Positions 17,728-26,971 of a DNA stretch of 64,000 nucleotides are shown here, one piece after another. Both the position numbers and the translations under genes were made by a program. The notes under the pieces are model-generated. The model had not been told where the DNA came from and did no database searches. It saw nothing but the letters and a program-made list of their open reading frames with translations. Numbering within the stretch: position 1 is the first letter of the stretch; each line of letters starts with the position of its first letter. This DNA comes from Pseudomonas sp. MIACH (GTDB lineage Bacteria; Pseudomonadota; Gammaproteobacteria; Pseudomonadales; Pseudomonadaceae): contig NZ_LHVO01000053.1 of assembly GCF_001269925.1 (NCBI RefSeq), positions 62,001 through 126,000 on the forward strand, read 5' to 3'.

Positions 17728-18948
17728 TCAGCGCAGCAGCTTGCTGTCCAGTACCACCGACGATTCCCCAATGATGCTCTCGGCCAACTGCACAAACTCC
17801 GCCGTGGTGATGCTGTTGGCGCGCATCACCGCTTGCGCGAGGTCATCGAGGGAGCGTTTGTTGTGGGTTTTCACGCGGATCTCGCGGTCCAGCTCCTGCA
17901 ACACCACCACCGCCCGTGACACCGTCGCGCCGCTGACGTGTTCGCCGCGCAGGCTGTTCACGTCCTTGCCTTCCTTGGTCAACCGCGCCTGTATCGCCTG
18001 ATAGCGCTCATCGGTAACTCCGCCTGCACGGCGCAGCAGTTCGATGGCGTAATACTCGGCCAGCCCTTCGCTGATCCAGTCGCTGGTCTCGTGGTCGTTG
18101 AAGCGGCCAATCGCCTGCACCACTTCACGGATCAACGGGCTGCTGCCGTTTTCGCTGACCAGCGGCGTGCGGCTGTTGAGGTAGATCGAGTCGCGTGCCG
18201 AAAACGCGCCACGGCGCATCGGGTCGCTGGCGCCCACCACCAACAGCTTGGCCGGATGACGCGGGAATGCGGCTTCCACTTGAGGCCAGACAAACGTCAG
18301 CAGCGTCAGCACATCCATACGCCGCATGGCCTGGCCTTTGGGAGAGGCCACGGTGACTTCGGTTTCCCCCAGACGCACACGGCGGCTACCGAGGGTGCCG
18401 GCGAGCATCCAGCCGGTAGGCCGGTCGAAGAGGCGCGAGACGTTGTCGATGCGGAATTTGTTCTTGCCGATGCGCGGCCAGGCGGTTTCGATGCTTTTCC
18501 AGCCGGCCGGCAGTTCGAACACCAGGCGCGAAACCAGCTCAACACCGTCCTGCTGGTCGAGGCGCGCCGGGGGCACCAGGTCTTCGCCGCGAAACAGCGC
18601 CCAGCTCGGCGTCATCCGCGCTTCATAAATACCCGGCTTGCGCGCCTGGCCCAGGCGTACACGGTAGGTCAGGCTGGCCTTGCTGGCGCTGGGCTGCCAC
18701 AGGCCACGGTGCTCAGTGACGCTCCACTGGCCGTCGGCCTTGAAGTCGCTATAGTCCCCATCGCGCCCCAGGTCAAAGTTCAGGCTGCGCACCGCCGAGC
18801 CCTGGGAGAGGCTCACCCGCACCTCGGCCTGGTCGCTCTGGGGCAGCAGCTTGACGTGATAATCCAGGTCGACTTTCTTCGCGCACCACGCAGGCATGCT
18901 CAACGCCAGCAACACCAGGCTTGCCGCCAGCTTGGTTCCCGCCCTCAT
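17728..18948 (-). CDS. Secreted gluzincin-like protein lacking the HExxH motif
   Basis: A 406-residue protein with a Sec signal peptide (LAASLVLLALSMPAWCA). An Ig-like N-terminal beta region is followed by a C-terminal region resembling M61/M1 peptidases. In that region the helix expected to hold HExxH reads REVVQAIGRF. The downstream DWISEGLAEYYAIELL segment still matches the third-ligand helix pattern (xxEGxAEYY). It is therefore probably not a zinc peptidase and may be a scaffold or binding protein. ATG 18948 has AAGGAG five bases upstream; the GTG just before it is less likely. It lies 13 bp downstream of ycgN. Confidence 0.65.
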   Translation of the reverse strand: MRAGTKLAASLVLLALSMPAWCAKKVDLDYHVKLLPQSDQAEVRVSLSQGSAVRSLNFDLGRDGDYSDFKADGQWSVTEHRGLWQPSASKASLTYRVRLGQARKPGIYEARMTPSWALFRGEDLVPPARLDQQDGVELVSRLVFELPAGWKSIETAWPRIGKNKFRIDNVSRLFDRPTGWMLAGTLGSRRVRLGETEVTVASPKGQAMRRMDVLTLLTFVWPQVEAAFPRHPAKLLVVGASDPMRRGAFSARDSIYLNSRTPLVSENGSSPLIREVVQAIGRFNDHETSDWISEGLAEYYAIELLRRAGGVTDERYQAIQARLTKEGKDVNSLRGEHVSGATVSRAVVVLQELDREIRVKTHNKRSLDDLAQAVMRANSITTAEFVQLAESIIGESSVVLDSKLLR

Positions 18949-18961
18949 ACACACTCCTTGC

Positions 18962-19411
18962 TCAGCCCGCGCGGAAGATCAGGTAGTCCTCCCAGTCGTC
19001 CTCGGGCACGCTGCCTTCGCTGAGCATGCGCCCGGACTGGGAAATGCGTTCATGGTGCACCGCATCGCGGTCGCCGCAGACCAGGTGGTGCCACAGCGGC
19101 AGGTCCTTGCGCTCGCTGACCAGGCGGTAGCCGCAGGTGGGCGGCAGCCACTTGAACTGATCGGCCTGGCCGGGAGTGAGCTGGATGCAGTCGGGCACCG
19201 AGGCGCGGCGGTTGGGGTAGTCGGTGCACTGACAGGTCTTAAGGTCCAGCAGTTTGCAGGCGATGCGCGTGTAATAGACGCTGTTGTCGTCTTCGTCCTC
19301 AAGCTTTTGCAGGCAGCACAGGCCACAGCCGTCGCACAACGACTCCCATTCCTCCTGGTCGAGGTGTTCAAGGGTTTTGCGTATCCAGAAAGGTTCGACT
19401 TTGGCGGCCAT
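18962..19411 (-). CDS. ycgN: YcgN/UPF0260 cysteine-cluster protein
   Basis: A 149-residue UPF0260 protein. The conserved cysteines are grouped as [11 protein letters not shown] (residues 26-36), [11 protein letters not shown] and a later VPDC and PTCGYR, a pattern consistent with metal or Fe-S binding. Length matches the family. The role is unknown. It precedes the gluzincin-like gene on the minus strand and is divergent from the nitroreductase gene. Confidence 0.85.
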   Translation of the reverse strand: MAAKVEPFWIRKTLEHLDQEEWESLCDGCGLCCLQKLEDEDDNSVYYTRIACKLLDLKTCQCTDYPNRRASVPDCIQLTPGQADQFKWLPPTCGYRLVSERKDLPLWHHLVCGDRDAVHHERISQSGRMLSEGSVPEDDWEDYLIFRAG

Positions 19412-19564
19412 GGCTCTACATCAGTATCGGTAGGTGAAAAGGCCGCCAGTCTAGTGCCCAAGGCCCCTGGGGCCAAGCGCTTACGACTGCCGGTATGACA
19501 AGACTTGTCAGTCTAGCGGGCGCGCAGTAGCTTTGAGCGCCGAATTGACGATCAGGAGCTGCCC

Positions 19565-20149
19565 ATGACACGCGTTGCCGATTACCCGATCCACACCCAA
19601 TTCACCGAACGCTGGTCGCCCCGCGCCTTTACCGGCGAGAGCATCCCGCAGGAAACCTTGCTGAGCTTCTTCGAAGCCGCACGCTGGGCACCGTCGGCGT
19701 ACAACTCGCAGCCTTGGCGTTTTCTCTACGCACGCCGTGACACGCCGGATTGGGAGCGCTTCCTGGGCCTGCTGAATGAATTCAACCGTGGCTGGGCACA
19801 GCATGCGTCGGCCCTGGTGATCATCGCCTCGAAAACCGACTTCATCGCCCCCGGCGCCACGGAAGAAACCCCCGCCCTGTGGCACACCTTCGACACCGGC
19901 TCGGCCTGGGGCCACCTGGCGCTGCAAGCCAGCCTCAGCGGCTGGCACACCCACGGCATGGCCGGCTTTGATCAGGAGCTGACCCGCAAGGAGCTGAAGA
20001 TTCCAGAGGGTTATGCGCTGCATGCCGCCGTTGCGGTCGGCAAGCTGGGCGACAAATCGACCCTGCCCGAGTACCTGCAAGGCCGTGAAGTACCAAGCCC
20101 GCGCAAGCCGCTGAGCGAGCTGGTGTCAGAAGGTGATTTCAGCCTCTGA
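19565..20149 (+). CDS. Nitroreductase-family FMN oxidoreductase
   Basis: A 194-residue nitroreductase. It has the N-terminal ERWSPRAFTGE segment for FMN phosphate binding, AARWAPSAYNSQPWRFLYA (the family FMN signature), WGHLALQASLSGWHTHGM and the late GKLGDKS. The substrate is not predictable. It converges on the 2-hydroxyacid dehydrogenase gene across a strong hairpin. Confidence 0.88.
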   Translation: MTRVADYPIHTQFTERWSPRAFTGESIPQETLLSFFEAARWAPSAYNSQPWRFLYARRDTPDWERFLGLLNEFNRGWAQHASALVIIASKTDFIAPGATEETPALWHTFDTGSAWGHLALQASLSGWHTHGMAGFDQELTRKELKIPEGYALHAAVAVGKLGDKSTLPEYLQGREVPSPRKPLSELVSEGDFSL

Positions 20150-20164
20150 AACTGACGCAATCTT

Positions 20165-20202
20165 AAAATGTGGGAGGGGGGGATTGCCCCCTCCCACATT
20201 TT
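20165..20202. terminator. 16-bp perfect stem hairpin (REP-like), bidirectional terminator
   Basis: AAAATGTGGGAGGGGG (20165-20180) pairs with CCCCCTCCCACATTTT (20187-20202) around a 6-base loop. Both strands carry U-rich 3' flanks, and it sits between convergent stop codons. It shares sequence with the local REP family, so a REP copy may serve as the terminator. Confidence 0.75.
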
Positions 20203-20216
20203 CTTCCCGCGTCGGC

Positions 20217-21149
20217 TCAGTAACCGCGCTCGAAATCCACTTCCCCACGCAAGGCTTGCTTGGCTTTGTACGCGCGTAGGTTTTCCAGGAACAACTCCAC
20301 CATCATCGACGGCGAGGTCGGCGCGGAGCTGTGCCCGGTCAACAGCAGGCCCCAGGCGGTCCAGAACGGATGGCGTTGGGGCAACGGTTCCTGGCGGCAC
20401 ACGTCGATGACCGCGCCGGCCAGGTGCCCTTCTTTCAAAGCTTCGACCAGATCGGCATCCACCACTGCCACACCGCGCCCGACGTTGATGAACAAGCCAG
20501 TCGGCTTGAATTGCTTGAACAGCGCAGCGTCGTACAGGTCGTGGGTGTTGGGCGTGTTGGGCAGCAGGTTGATCACGTAGTCCACCTCCCCCACCAACCG
20601 GCCCAGTTGGTCGAGGCCGGCCACTTCGATAAACGGCGCTTGTTCCCGCGCGGTACTGGCAATGCCGTACAGCTTGACGCCAAACGGCACGAGGAACTCT
20701 GCCACGCTGCGGCCAATATCGCCGGTGCCCACGATCAATGCCTTGCGCCCCGCCAGGCTCTGGCCCGTGCGGCTGTCCCACTTGCGCTCGACCTGGCTGA
20801 CCAGTCGCGCCAGTACTTCGCGCTCGTGACCCAGCATGTAGGTGAGGACAAACTCGGCCATGACCTGGCCAAAAATACCGACGGCGCGGGTCAGGCGATA
20901 GTCGCGGGGCAAGCCTTCGGCCAGCAGCGGCGTAATGCCGGCCCAGGTCGATTGCAGCCACTGCGGCTGGTGGCCCTGGCGCAGCAAGGTGGCCAGCAAG
21001 TCCGGTTGGCCCAGCCAGACCGGGCAGTCGCCGGCCAGGCGCGACAGTTCGGCCGAGTCGCCGCTGGTGAGCACCTCAAGGTCCGGCGCCGCTTCATTGA
21101 GCAATTGGGCGTAAAGCGGGTGATCCTGTTCAGCAATCAGAACACGCAT
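20217..21149 (-). CDS. D-2-hydroxyacid dehydrogenase (GhrA-like)
   Basis: A 310-residue NAD(P)-dependent D-2-hydroxyacid dehydrogenase, probably acting on glyoxylate or hydroxypyruvate-type substrates. The Rossmann motif is ALIVGTGDIGRSVAEFL. The catalytic Arg lies in FINVGRGVAVVD, the Glu in VIDVCRQEPLP and the His in LLTGHSSAPT. It lies downstream of rnd and ycgL, a neighbourhood kept in Pseudomonas. Substrate assignment is tentative. Confidence 0.87.
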   Translation of the reverse strand: MRVLIAEQDHPLYAQLLNEAAPDLEVLTSGDSAELSRLAGDCPVWLGQPDLLATLLRQGHQPQWLQSTWAGITPLLAEGLPRDYRLTRAVGIFGQVMAEFVLTYMLGHEREVLARLVSQVERKWDSRTGQSLAGRKALIVGTGDIGRSVAEFLVPFGVKLYGIASTAREQAPFIEVAGLDQLGRLVGEVDYVINLLPNTPNTHDLYDAALFKQFKPTGLFINVGRGVAVVDADLVEALKEGHLAGAVIDVCRQEPLPQRHPFWTAWGLLLTGHSSAPTSPSMMVELFLENLRAYKAKQALRGEVDFERGY

Positions 21150-21256
21150 GGTTCAAACCTTTCAAAAACAGTGCAGACGGCCGCCCGCTTCCTTACGGCC
21201 ACCGCCCACTAATACGATTCCATTGAAACATGTGCCCCGGGCGGGGCACTGGTCGA

Positions 21257-21550
21257 TCACATCGGATCGTTGCGACGCAGCAGCTCTTCGGGCAAGTGCT
21301 CGATGTACTCGTCCTCGGCCGGCGGCATTTGCAGGTGATAGCCCTGCTTGTCGAGGTTTTCCAGCACGACAAGGATGTCCTCGCGCGACAGCTTGCGCTC
21401 GGGCGTCAGCACCATGTCGAAGGCGTGGTGCGGCTTGCCGAACGCAACCATCAACGGTTCCGGCACGCGCTCCAGTGCGTCGCTTTTGAGCACGTAGAGG
21501 TACATGCCGTCTTTTTTCAAGCTGCGATAGATGGAGCAAATACGTTTCAA
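21257..21550 (-). CDS. ycgL: YcgL-domain protein
   Basis: A 97-residue protein matching the YcgL family from end to end: [20 protein letters not shown] at the start and [15 protein letters not shown] in the middle. It overlaps the rnd stop codon by four bases, so it is translationally coupled to ribonuclease D. The coupling hints at a role in RNA metabolism, but its biochemical function is not established. Confidence 0.88.
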   Translation of the reverse strand: MKRICSIYRSLKKDGMYLYVLKSDALERVPEPLMVAFGKPHHAFDMVLTPERKLSREDILVVLENLDKQGYHLQMPPAEDEYIEHLPEELLRRNDPM

Positions 21551-22680
21551 GGCTGTTCTCCGGCAGTGGCCAGGCTGTCGAGCAGCGCTTGGCCCATCAA
21601 CTCGCGGCGCCAGCCACGCAGCGAGTCTGGCAATTTATAAGGCCCATCGGGGTAACCACTTTTAACCAGGGCTTCGAGGGTTTTCTTGCGCAACATCAGT
21701 TCCGGCGCCATCTCCAGGCGTTCGGCGAACGTCTGGCCCAGGGCGCGCAGTTGCTTGATCAGCGTGGCGGCGTCCACCGGCAGCGGTTCAGCCACGGCCG
21801 GCGGCCACTGGTCCATGGACACGCTGCCGGCACGCTTGATCAGGTCCAGCAGGAACTGGCCATCCTGGCGCACGGTACGCGGGTGCATGTCTTCGATCTT
21901 GCCCAGGGCGACGAGGTTGTCCGGCTGGGATTTGGCCAGGGGCCACAGCGAGTGTTCGCGAATGATGCGATTGCGCGGCAGGTCGCGGGCGCGGGCCTGC
22001 TGCTCGCGCCAGGCGCACAGTTCACGCAAGACGGCGAGCTGCGCGCGGGACAGTTTCCAGGCCAGCTTGGCGTCGCGGTACACCTCGTACGGGTCGACTT
22101 CGCGGCGCAGGTTGGCGACCAGTTCGGCGCCATCTTCCAGGACCCAGGCGTATTTATCGTCAGACAGCTGCGGGCGCAGGCGAATGTAGACCTCGGCCAG
22201 GTGCACGGCGTCTTCGGCGGCGTAGCTCACCTGAGTCTCGGACAGTGGCCGCTGCAGCCAGTCCGAGCGGGTCTCGCCCTTGGGCAGTTCGATATCGAGC
22301 ACGGCTTGTACCAGGCGCGAGTAACCCATGGAGAAGCCAAGGTTCAGGTAAGCGGCAGCCAACTGGGTGTCGAACAACGGCACTGGCAGGCTGCCGGTCA
22401 GGCGTAGCAATACTTCCAGGTCTTCGCTGCAGGCGTGCACCACCTTGATCACCGCCGGGTTCTCCAGCAAGGCGGCCAGGGGTTGCCAGTTGTCGATGGT
22501 CAGGGGATCGATCAGATAAGCGCGTACGCCATCACCGATCTGGATCAGCCCGGCAATGGGATAAAAGGTGTCGACCCGCATGAATTCGGTGTCGAGGGCG
22601 ACGAATGGCAACTGCTGCCATTCGGCGCAATGCTGGCCGAGGCTATCGTTGTCGCAGATCCAGTGAATATCGATGGCCAC
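21547..22680 (-). CDS. rnd: Ribonuclease D
   Basis: A 377-residue 3'-5' exoribonuclease that trims tRNA precursors and other structured RNAs. DEDDy residues are visible: [12 protein letters not shown] (motif 1), [12 protein letters not shown] (motif 2) and [15 protein letters not shown] (motif 3). HRDC-like helical domains follow (from about residue 205). The start is the GTG at 22680, preceded by AGGGAGAG, because this gives the canonical AIDIHWI N-terminus. It is the first gene of the rnd-ycgL pair. Confidence 0.93.
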   Translation of the reverse strand: MAIDIHWICDNDSLGQHCAEWQQLPFVALDTEFMRVDTFYPIAGLIQIGDGVRAYLIDPLTIDNWQPLAALLENPAVIKVVHACSEDLEVLLRLTGSLPVPLFDTQLAAAYLNLGFSMGYSRLVQAVLDIELPKGETRSDWLQRPLSETQVSYAAEDAVHLAEVYIRLRPQLSDDKYAWVLEDGAELVANLRREVDPYEVYRDAKLAWKLSRAQLAVLRELCAWREQQARARDLPRNRIIREHSLWPLAKSQPDNLVALGKIEDMHPRTVRQDGQFLLDLIKRAGSVSMDQWPPAVAEPLPVDAATLIKQLRALGQTFAERLEMAPELMLRKKTLEALVKSGYPDGPYKLPDSLRGWRRELMGQALLDSLATAGEQP

Positions 22681-22802
22681 ACGGCTCTCCCTTGAAGAAT
22701 GGCGCGCAGTATATATCGCGAACGGGGCTAGCGAGCATCCGCAGTGCACAGGCAACCATGAAAACTCAGACAGGAGATGAAGAATAGTCCGACAAGCGGG
22801 AG

Positions 22803-23402
22803 TTATCCTTTCTTACGAAGAACGTAGACCCGCCACAGGCTGGAGCCCGGCACGAATTCCTGTTGATTCAAGACCTTGAATCCGGCTTGACGAAATTCCT
22901 CTTCCACGGCGGTACGCGACTGCACCGAGACAATCACCGTGTCGCGGCTGACCCGATGAAATTCGCGCAGCAACGCCATGCGCCCTTCGCTGTTGGGCAC
23001 ATGACGAAACAATTCCAGGCAGAAGATGCAGTCCACGGCATTCGCCGACAAGCCGATGGAAAACGCCGAACCCTGAAACGTCTTGACGCGCTTGAGCAAG
23101 GACGCCGGATGGTGGGTGCGGGCGTGGTCGAGCATGTCCTGGGAGTTGTCCGAGGCCAGGATCACGCGGTTGATGTGTTCGGCCAACACCGGCCAGAAGC
23201 GCCCCGAGCCACAGGCCAGATCGAGGATCAGCCCCGGCTCGCCAGCGACTTTCAGCGCATGCCGCACCAACCGGGCATCACGCCAGGAGGCCAGGCGCTG
23301 GCGCACGCCGGGCGGGCGCGTGTCACCGCAAACCCTCGCGTGCTCACGGTCGCAGCGCTCGGCGTATTCGATCTCGATGGAGGATGGAGGTTGTGGCGAC
23401 AT
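22803..23402 (-). CDS. Class I SAM-dependent methyltransferase
   Basis: A 199-residue methyltransferase with motif I LILDLACGSGRFWPVLAEH (about residues 58-76), ILASDNSQDMLDHAR as motif II and the VDCIFCLELFRHVPN post-motif. The substrate cannot be inferred. It stands about 120 bp downstream of the rnd start and 100 bp upstream of the glutamine synthetase-like 3' end, with no clear operon. Confidence 0.82.
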   Translation of the reverse strand: MSPQPPSSIEIEYAERCDREHARVCGDTRPPGVRQRLASWRDARLVRHALKVAGEPGLILDLACGSGRFWPVLAEHINRVILASDNSQDMLDHARTHHPASLLKRVKTFQGSAFSIGLSANAVDCIFCLELFRHVPNSEGRMALLREFHRVSRDTVIVSVQSRTAVEEEFRQAGFKVLNQQEFVPGSSLWRVYVLRKKG

Positions 23403-23503
23403 CGCAGGCTCATGTGACTGGAACGGGAGTGAACGACCTTGATTCGCAGCTTAACGACTGCAACGTGAAAAAAAGGTCGAAACCCTCGCCAGCATAAAAG
23501 CAC

Positions 23504-24874
23504 TCACGCCTGATGCAGATACCAACGCCAATCCTGCTCGCCTACTTCGCCCATGAACTGCCGGTACTCCGCACGCTTGACCGCCAGGTACACCCCCAGG
23601 AACTCAGGGCCGAACGCCTCCCGCGCCCAGCTTGAAGCCTCCAGCGCACGCAGGGTGGTGAGCCAGTCGGTGGGCAGTAATTCCTTGGCCTGGGCGTAGC
23701 CGTTGCCTTCCACCGGGGCGCCGGGGTCGCGTTGTTCGCGGATGCCACGGTGGATACCGGCGAGGATCGCGGCAGCGGCGAGGTACGGGTTGGCGTCGGC
23801 GCCGCAGATACGGTGTTCGATATGCCGCGAGTTGGCCGGCCCGCCTGGCACGCGCAGGCTGACGGTGCGATTGTCCACGCCCCAGGTGGCGGCCAGCGGC
23901 GCGTAGCTGTTGGTTTGGAAACGCCGATAAGAGTTGGCGTTGGGGCAGAACATCAGCAGTGAGTCGAGCAAGGTGCTGAGCATGCCGCCCACGGCGTGGC
24001 GCAGCAGTGGCGTGCCGTCGGCGGCTGCACTGGCGAACAGGTTGTTGCCCTCGGCGTCAGCCAGGCTGACGTGCATATGCATGCCCGTGCCCGCCAGGTC
24101 ATCGAAGGGCTTGGCCATAAAGCACGCTGCCATGCCGTGTTTATGCGCCACGCCCTTGACCAGACGCTTGTAGCGCACCGCTTCGTCCATCGCCTGCAGA
24201 GCATCGCTGCGGTGTTCCAGGGTGATTTCCACCTGGCCTGGGGCGTATTCGGAAATGGCCGTGCGCGCCGGAATGCCTTGCAGTTTGCAGGCGCTGTAAA
24301 GGTCGGCGAGAAACGGTTCGATCTGCTCCAGTTCGCGCAGGCCGTAGACCTGTGTCGAACGCGGGCGACCGCCGTCCGCGTCTCGCGCCGGTTGCGGGCG
24401 GCCATTGCTGTCGGGCTTCTGGTCGAGCAGGTAGAACTCCAACTCCGCCGCCATCACCGGGTAATAACCGTCGGCATTCAACCCTTCGATTACCTTGGCC
24501 AGCACATGCCGGGGGTCGGCCACGGTGGCGGGCAGGCCTTCGGTGGGGTGCATGCTGACTTGCACCGCCGCCGTCGGGATCAGCCGCCACGGCATGCGCT
24601 GCAGGCTGCCGCTGATCGGATAGGCGCGGCAGTCAATATCGCCCACCTCCCACACCAGCCCGGAATTTTCCACATCGTCGCCATTAATGGTCAGGCCGAG
24701 GATGGTGCTGGGCAGCGGTCGCCCGCATTCATACACCGCCAGCAATTCGTCGCGGTGCAGCAACTTGCCGCGCGGCACGCCGTTGTTGTCGAGGATAAAC
24801 AGCTCGAACATCTCGATGTCCGGGTGCTGTGCAAGGAAGGCGTGGGCTTCGTGCAGGCTGGCAAAAACACTCAT
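23504..24874 (-). CDS. Glutamine synthetase-family ligase (gamma-glutamylpolyamine synthetase type)
   Basis: A 456-residue GS-fold ligase, close to the length of PuuA/PauA-type enzymes that gamma-glutamylate amines for polyamine breakdown. Motifs include AAELEFYLLDQ (metal Glu), the GQVEITLEH strand, GTGMHMHVSLAD (ATP/metal), NSYRRFQTNSYAP and RHIEHRICGADANPYLAAAA. ATG 24874 begins the core; an in-frame start 51 bases upstream would add a leader with no family counterpart. No polyamine oxidase or transaminase genes are adjacent, so the amine substrate is unproven. Confidence 0.8.
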   Translation of the reverse strand: MSVFASLHEAHAFLAQHPDIEMFELFILDNNGVPRGKLLHRDELLAVYECGRPLPSTILGLTINGDDVENSGLVWEVGDIDCRAYPISGSLQRMPWRLIPTAAVQVSMHPTEGLPATVADPRHVLAKVIEGLNADGYYPVMAAELEFYLLDQKPDSNGRPQPARDADGGRPRSTQVYGLRELEQIEPFLADLYSACKLQGIPARTAISEYAPGQVEITLEHRSDALQAMDEAVRYKRLVKGVAHKHGMAACFMAKPFDDLAGTGMHMHVSLADAEGNNLFASAAADGTPLLRHAVGGMLSTLLDSLLMFCPNANSYRRFQTNSYAPLAATWGVDNRTVSLRVPGGPANSRHIEHRICGADANPYLAAAAILAGIHRGIREQRDPGAPVEGNGYAQAKELLPTDWLTTLRALEASSWAREAFGPEFLGVYLAVKRAEYRQFMGEVGEQDWRWYLHQA

Positions 24875-25220
24875 GGGGGGTTCTCGTACGTTTGTTTCAG
24901 GCAGGCGCGCACAAGCGTGCGTCATCCATGGAGAAAATCAGCGTAGGAGAAGGGAGTCTGGCGGGCGCGCGTGGCGGCAGTGAAACAGGGCCCAGAAGGC
25001 GAGCTCGGACGGCAATGTCGCAGGATGAGTGTCGAGGCAGCCGTCCATGGGTGAATCACAATGATGGAGATGCGCCAGCGTCACACGCCTGCATAGGTGT
25101 TTAAATTCAGGGTTGACGGAGTTTGGGTGCAACTTGGCTAAACATTTGCCGCCCCTTGCTACCTGGCCGTCCTGCTGGAAATAATGACCGCCCCCGAGCA
25201 TGCCCCAAGGACCCGATCGC
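24875..25220. other. Intergenic region between divergent genes, no gene seen
   Basis: The 346-bp space carries the promoters of the GS-like and PheC-like genes. A TTGACG hexamer at 25113-25118 with a weak downstream GGCTAA (17-bp gap) could drive the PheC-like gene. A minus-strand open frame here has no ribosome-binding site or recognisable domain and overlaps the start of the PheC-like gene, so it is not called. Confidence 0.4.
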
Positions 25221-25994
25221 ATGAAAACAACGATAACCCTGTGCGTACTGGCAAGCCTGGCCACCTCTGCCCTGGCCGACACCGCGCCCTCGCGTCTTGA
25301 CCAGGTGCTTGAGCGCGGCACCCTGAGCGTCTGCACCACCGGCGACTACAAGCCCTACACCTCGCTGCGCGCCGATGGCAGCTATGAAGGCATCGACATT
25401 GCCATGGCCGAATCCCTGGCCAAGAGCCTCAACGCCAAGATCCAATGGGTGCCCACCACCTGGAAAACCCTGATGCCGGACTTCCTCGCCCAGCGCTGCG
25501 ATATCGCCGTGGGCGGTATTTCGGTGTCGTTGGAGCGTCAGAAAAAAGCCTTCTTCAGCCAGTCCCTCGGGGTCGACGGCAAGATCCCGCTGGTGCGTTG
25601 CGCCGACGTCAAGCGCTACCAGACCGTGGAGCAGATCAACCAGCCCCAGGTGCGGGTGATCGAACCGGCAGGCGGCACCAACGAAATATTCGCGCGCGCC
25701 CACCTGGCCCAGGCGCAAATCCGCCTGCACGACAACGTGACCATCTTCGACGAACTGCTCGCCGGCAAGGCGGATGTGATGATCACCGACGCCAGCGAGG
25801 CGCGGTACCAGCAGAAACTCAAGCCGGGGCTGTGTGCGGTCAACCCGGAACGGCAGATGCAATACAGCGAAAAAGCCTTTTTGCTGCCCCGTGACGATGT
25901 GGCCTGGAAAAGCTATGTCGACCAGTGGTTGCACCTGAGCGTGGCCACCGGTGTCTATGACGGTATCGTCAGCCAATGGCTGGCGGCGCCTTGA
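25221..25994 (+). CDS. pheC: Periplasmic cyclohexadienyl dehydratase (PheC-like)
   Basis: A 257-residue secreted protein with a signal peptide (MKTTITLCVLASLATSALA). It has a periplasmic-binding-protein fold close to P. aeruginosa PheC, which dehydrates prephenate and arogenate. Family features are TTGDYKPYTSLR, DIAVGGISVSLERQKKAFFS, the GGTNEIFARAHL loop and MITDASEARYQ. The last keeps the Glu that in PheC acts in catalysis. An amino-acid ABC binding protein is the alternative, but no permease or ATPase gene is present. ATG 25221 matches the signal peptide. Confidence 0.75.
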   Translation: MKTTITLCVLASLATSALADTAPSRLDQVLERGTLSVCTTGDYKPYTSLRADGSYEGIDIAMAESLAKSLNAKIQWVPTTWKTLMPDFLAQRCDIAVGGISVSLERQKKAFFSQSLGVDGKIPLVRCADVKRYQTVEQINQPQVRVIEPAGGTNEIFARAHLAQAQIRLHDNVTIFDELLAGKADVMITDASEARYQQKLKPGLCAVNPERQMQYSEKAFLLPRDDVAWKSYVDQWLHLSVATGVYDGIVSQWLAAP

Positions 25995-26044
25995 GCCACA
26001 GCGGTCTACGCTGTGGTCACACCAATAATAATGAGGGACGGAAC

Positions 26045-26884
26045 ATGAAGGGATTGCTCCGCATCACCTGGCTGCTGCTGTTGTGTTTCAGCCAGGTGCA
26101 CGCCGCAACGACTCAGGATGAGGACGCCCAGGCGGCCAAGGCCTTGCTGGGAAAAGCCCTGGCCTATTACCAGACCAACGGTGACAAGGCCTTCGCGGCG
26201 TTCAGTCGCCAGGGCGAGTTTGTCGACCAGGACCGCTACGTATTCGTGGTCGATACCCAAGGCGTGTTGCTGGCCAGCGGCGGCCCCTCCTCCGCGCTGA
26301 TCGGCCGCGATGTGTCCGAGGTACTCGGGCCGGAGTTGCGCCAGTCATTCAAGGAGGCGCTCAAGGTGCCGGAAGGCCAGGGCATCCAGCAGGCCGACTA
26401 CCGCTGGCAGAATTGGAACGACGGCAAGGTCGAACATAAGCATGTGTTTTACCAGCGGGTCGGCGAACGCATCCTGGCCGTGGGTTATTACCTGCCGCGT
26501 GCCACCCCGGAACAGGCCCGCGCGCTGCGCAACAAGGCGGTGAACGCACTGCTCAAGGATGAAACCGGCACCCTCAAGGCCATCAACTCATTGCAAGGGG
26601 GATTCCTGCAGGATGACCTCTATGTGTTTGTGGTCGATCTGAACAGCAAACGCTACGTGGCCCACGGCACCACACTGCGGCTGATCAACACCGACTTCAG
26701 CAAGATCAAGGACCCCGACGGCAAGCCGGTGGGCGAGCCGATCCTCAAGCTGATGGCCGAGCAGGACCAGGGGGAATACAAGTACCGCTGGAAGAACCCG
26801 GTGACCGGCAAGGTCGAGAACAAACATGCGTATGTGCGCAAGGCCGGGCATTTCATGGTTGCGGTGGGGTACTACAGCCCTTGA
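26045..26884 (+). CDS. Secreted protein with two tandem Cache domains
   Basis: A 279-residue protein with a signal peptide (LLRITWLLLLCFSQVHA) and two similar Cache-type sensory units. Unit 1 (about residues 35-160) has RYVFVVDTQGVLLA and ends RILAVGYYLP. Unit 2 (about residues 170-279) has LYVFVVDLNSKRYVAHG and ends HFMVAVGYYSP. There is no transmembrane output domain, so it is a free periplasmic ligand-binding protein. The second unit stops at the C-terminus without a kinase or MCP domain, which is notable. It follows the pheC-like gene in the same direction. Confidence 0.7.
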   Translation: MKGLLRITWLLLLCFSQVHAATTQDEDAQAAKALLGKALAYYQTNGDKAFAAFSRQGEFVDQDRYVFVVDTQGVLLASGGPSSALIGRDVSEVLGPELRQSFKEALKVPEGQGIQQADYRWQNWNDGKVEHKHVFYQRVGERILAVGYYLPRATPEQARALRNKAVNALLKDETGTLKAINSLQGGFLQDDLYVFVVDLNSKRYVAHGTTLRLINTDFSKIKDPDGKPVGEPILKLMAEQDQGEYKYRWKNPVTGKVENKHAYVRKAGHFMVAVGYYSP

Positions 26885-26903
26885 TCTGAACTGGAATGCA
26901 TTC

Positions 26904-26953
26904 AAATGTGGGAGTTCCCCTGTGGCGAGCGGGGGCAAGCCCCCTCCCACATT
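26904..26953. repeat. Degenerate REP pair
   Basis: AAATGTGGGAG at 26904 and the complementary CCCCCTCCCACATT ending at 26953 enclose GTGGCGAGCGGGGGCAAG. Halves of two local REP families appear to be joined. It lies between convergent genes. Confidence 0.65.
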
Positions 26954-26971
26954 AGGTCTCTATTGTGTCAG

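Noticed and set aside
24938-25339. Minus-strand 133-codon frame between the GS-like and PheC-like genes
   Set aside because: It lacks a ribosome-binding site and domain, and overlaps the start of the PheC-like gene.
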